Positions 61,365 to 64,000 of a stretch of 64,000 nt of DNA are shown here, one piece after another. Position numbers and translations under genes: made by a program. Within the stretch, counting starts at the first letter, position 1. Each line of letters begins with the position of its first letter. Under the pieces are notes generated by a model. That model saw nothing but the letters and a program-made list of their open reading frames with translations, had not been told where the DNA came from and did no database searches. Location: contig CM062201.1 of the NCBI GenBank assembly GCA_031216445.1, positions 1,793,001 through 1,857,000 on the forward strand, given 5' to 3'. The DNA is from Lateolabrax maculatus (Eukaryota > Chordata > Actinopteri > Acropomatiformes > Lateolabracidae).

Positions 61365-61616
61365 CTGCAGGAAGAGGCAGGAGAAAGAAAGCAGAGAATC
61401 GGAGAATAGGATTTTGACAAAAGAAGGGAAGGCACAAGAGAACGGTAGATAGAGAAAAGACAGAGTATTTGGAATTCAATTTAGACAATAAGTTGAACAG
61501 GAAGCAGCTGAGAAATATCATTCTGACATCAAAAATATGACATGGATAAGGATAATATACACTGTGTAAGACCTTTATGCATGTTATCTGAATCAAGCAC
61601 TAATACTGCAAAATAT

Positions 61617-64000
61617 AAATGGCCTGCATTTATACTGCGCTTTTCCACTCTACTGACCACTCAAAGCGCTTTACAACACATGCCAACATTCACCCACATA
61701 CACACTCATATTCAGACACTGATTAAAAAGAAGATAATAAAACAAAGGAGGTTAGCTCCATGGTATAACTCCTTAACCCGCAAATTAAAAAAAACATTGG
61801 GAAAATGAGAAAATGGCGTTCCACCAAACTGGAGGAATCGCATTTAGTTTGGCAAGATAGCCTTAGAATATACAAGAAGGCCCTTCGTAATGCCAGAGGA
61901 GCCTACTACTCCTCACTAATACAGGAACATAAGAACAACCCCAGGTTTCTTTTCAGCATTGTAGCCAGGCTGACACAGAGTCAGAGCTCTGTTGAGCCAT
62001 GTAATCCCAGAGCGCTCAGTAGTAACAACTTCATGAGCTTCTTTGAGGGTAAAATTCTAACTACTAGAGAAAAAATTCATCTTCTTGTGCACTCTGCCAG
62101 TTCAGATATATCATCAAGTACAGGAACCTCAGAAGCAGCTGTAGAACCAGATATATATTTAGACTGTTTTGCTCCAATTGACCTTCGCCAACTATCTTCA
62201 ATGATTTCTTCGCCTAAACCAACAACCTGCCTCTTAGACCCCATCCCAACTAGGCTGCTTAAAGAAGTTTTACCCTTAGTTAGCACTTCTTTACTAGACA
62301 TGATCAATCTGTCTTTATTAACAGGCTATGAACCACAGTCATTCAAAGTAGCTGTAATTAAACCTCTTCTTAAAAAGCCTACGCTTGATCCAGGGGTTTT
62401 AGCCAATTATACACCTATATCTAACCTTCCCTTTCTCTCCAAAATCCTTGAGAAAGCGGTCGTCAATCAGTTATGTGAATTTCTACATGACAATAGTTTA
62501 TTTGAGGATTTTCAGTCAGGATTTAGAGTGCATCATAGCACAGAGACAGCACTGGTGAAAGTGACAAATGACCTTCTAAATGCATCAGACAAAGGATTTG
62601 TCTCTGTACTTGTTCTGTTACATCTTAGTGCCGCTTTCGATACCATTGACCATTGGATCCTATTACAGAGACTGGAGCATTTGATTGGCATCAAAGGACC
62701 CGCACTAAGCTGGTTTAAGTCCTATTAGATAGATTTCAGTTTGTACGTGTAAATGATGAATCCTCCGTGCACACGTTAGTCACAGAGTTCCACATGGTGC
62801 TTGGATCACTTTTATTCACTATAGAGATAGTTGGCTAGATGGCATTGCCCTGGCCTCCAGCACCACTGTAAGGAATGTAGGAGTAACCTTTGATCAGGAC
62901 ATGTCATTTAATGCCCATATAAAACAGACTTCAAGGACTGCCTTCTTCCACTTGCAGAAAAACTAGTCCATGCATTTGTTACTTCTAGGTTGGATTATTG
63001 TAATTCCTTATCATCGGGCTGCCCTGATAAGTCTCTAAAGACTCTCCGGCTGATCCAGAATGTGGCTGCACGTGTACTGACAAGAACTAGCTAAAGAGAA
63101 CATATTTCTCCAATATTAACTTCTCCCTTAAAAGCTCCCTGTAAAATTCAGAACAGAATTTAAAATCCTCCTCCTCACTTACAAAGCTCTTAATGGTCAG
63201 GCACCATCGTATCTTAAAGAGCTGATAGTACCATATTACCCCACTACAGCACTACGCTCACAGAACGCAGGGTTATTTGTGGTACTTAAAGTCTCGAAAA
63301 GTAGAATGGGAGCCAGAGCCTTTAGTTATTAAGCTCCTCTTCTGTGGAACTAGCTCCCAATTTCGGTTCGGGGGGCAGGCACCCTCTCTTCGTTTAAGAG
63401 TATGCAAAAAAGGTAATACATGTTACTTACTCCACTTCTTCCCGGTAGTTCTTGTGCTTTTTGTGCTTTTTCGCCTTCTCACTTTCTGCAGGTATGTCTG
63501 CCCCTGGAGCTGTAGATTCTGGATCTGTGATTGCCGGCCGTCTACTGCCCCCATGTTCCTGCTCCACACTCACTGCTGCAGTTGTTATTATTATTAGTCT
63601 GATATGTTGTCTGTCCTCCTGCTCTGTCTCCCCTCTCCCCCTCTCTCCTCCCCTTTCAACCCAACTCGGTCGATGCAGATGATCACCCACCCAGAGCCTG
63701 GTTCTGCTAGAGGTGCTTGCTCATGGTAGGAACTGTTGGGTCTCTGTAAATAATATTTTAAGGAGTATGGTCTAGACCTACTCTATGTGAAATGCGTCTT
63801 GAGATAACTTTTGTTATGATTTGGCGCTATACAAATAAAATTGACATGACTGGACATGATGGCAGAGGCTGCCATGCAAGATGCCAACCTGCTCATCAGT
63901 GTCGGTTCAGTGTCTTGCTCAAGGACACTTCGACACTCTCTAGACAGTCTCTGGAGGAGCAGGGGATCCAACCAGGAATCTTCTGATTAATAGACAACCG
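61617..64000 (+). repeat. Fish interspersed repeat split by an L2 insertion
   Basis: The left half (61617-61723) holds 'atactgcgcttttccactct' and 'cactcaaagcgctttacaac'. The right half (63858-64000) holds 'gatggcagaggctgccatgc' and 'cagtgtcttgctcaaggaca', and runs off the window. The halves are normally contiguous in teleost genomes. Confidence 0.75.
61724..63855 (+). mobile_element. L2-like LINE with RT reading frame (307 codons), 5'- and internally truncated
   Basis: The open frame 61805-62728 covers the RT N-terminal region ('SVEPCNPRALSSNNFMSFFE', 'PTRLLKEVLPLVSTSLLDM'), block 'KVAVIKPLLKKPTLDPGVLA' and RT block A ('LHLSAAFDTIDH', with the catalytic Asp but His for the usual Asp before it). 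The YxDD region is lost in a deletion near 62750-62830. The 3' part resumes at the RT end and finishes with the 'ttggcgctatacaaataaaa' tail (63822-63841). It lies in the vps13d intron upstream of window exon 1. Confidence 0.88.

Noticed and set aside
1..64000. CRISPR arrays, operons, bacterial signals, rRNA or tRNA genes
   Set aside because: None present: the repeats are dispersed or microsatellite-type and the genes are intron-containing vertebrate genes.

Overview
This is vertebrate nuclear DNA, most likely from a ray-finned (teleost) fish, probably a percomorph. It has small exons with GT/AG splice signals, long AT-rich introns, and many fish-type mobile elements: L2-like and Rex3-like LINEs, Tc1 elements, an endogenous retrovirus and RecQ-helicase-like transposon remnants. 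Nothing bacterial or phage-like is present, and most long reading frames are antisense or intronic shadows.

Two protein-coding genes lie tail to tail. On the + strand, 3.6-12.0 kb holds exon 2 to the stop codon of igsf21, a secreted or GPI-anchored immunoglobulin-superfamily synaptic protein; its signal-peptide exon lies upstream of the window. On the - strand, 61.4 down to 16.5 kb holds the 3' half of vps13d, a bridge-type lipid-transfer protein. I could chain 46 consecutive exons with compatible reading phases, totalling 7062 nt (2353 codons plus stop). They run from the late lipid-groove region through the UBA domain (diagnostic of VPS13D), the VAB repeats, the VPS13_C/ATG2-like region and the PH-like tail. 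The N-terminal half lies beyond the right edge.

The rest is intron and intergenic DNA shaped by mobile elements. From left to right: a 3' half of a degraded endogenous retrovirus in igsf21 intron 1; a Ty3/Gypsy remnant and an L2 tail in a later igsf21 intron; a 4.5 kb intergenic spacer; an LTR element nested in an L2; a Tc1 element split by a solo LTR; an L2 fragment ending 20 bp from a vps13d donor site; a 2.2 kb composite fish repeat ending in a minisatellite; further LTR copies; CR1/L2-type and Rex3-type LINE fragments; several non-autonomous DNA transposons; and at the right edge an L2 LINE inserted inside an older repeat.

No clearly undescribed biological system was found. The most useful second-look items are the TG-repeat acceptor of igsf21 exon 8, a GC-AG intron and two phase-symmetric small exons in vps13d, long near-perfect hairpins, nested insertions with visible target duplications, and paired remnants carrying a RecQ-helicase-like segment. 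All calls come from reading the sequence and from memory of the families; no database search was run.
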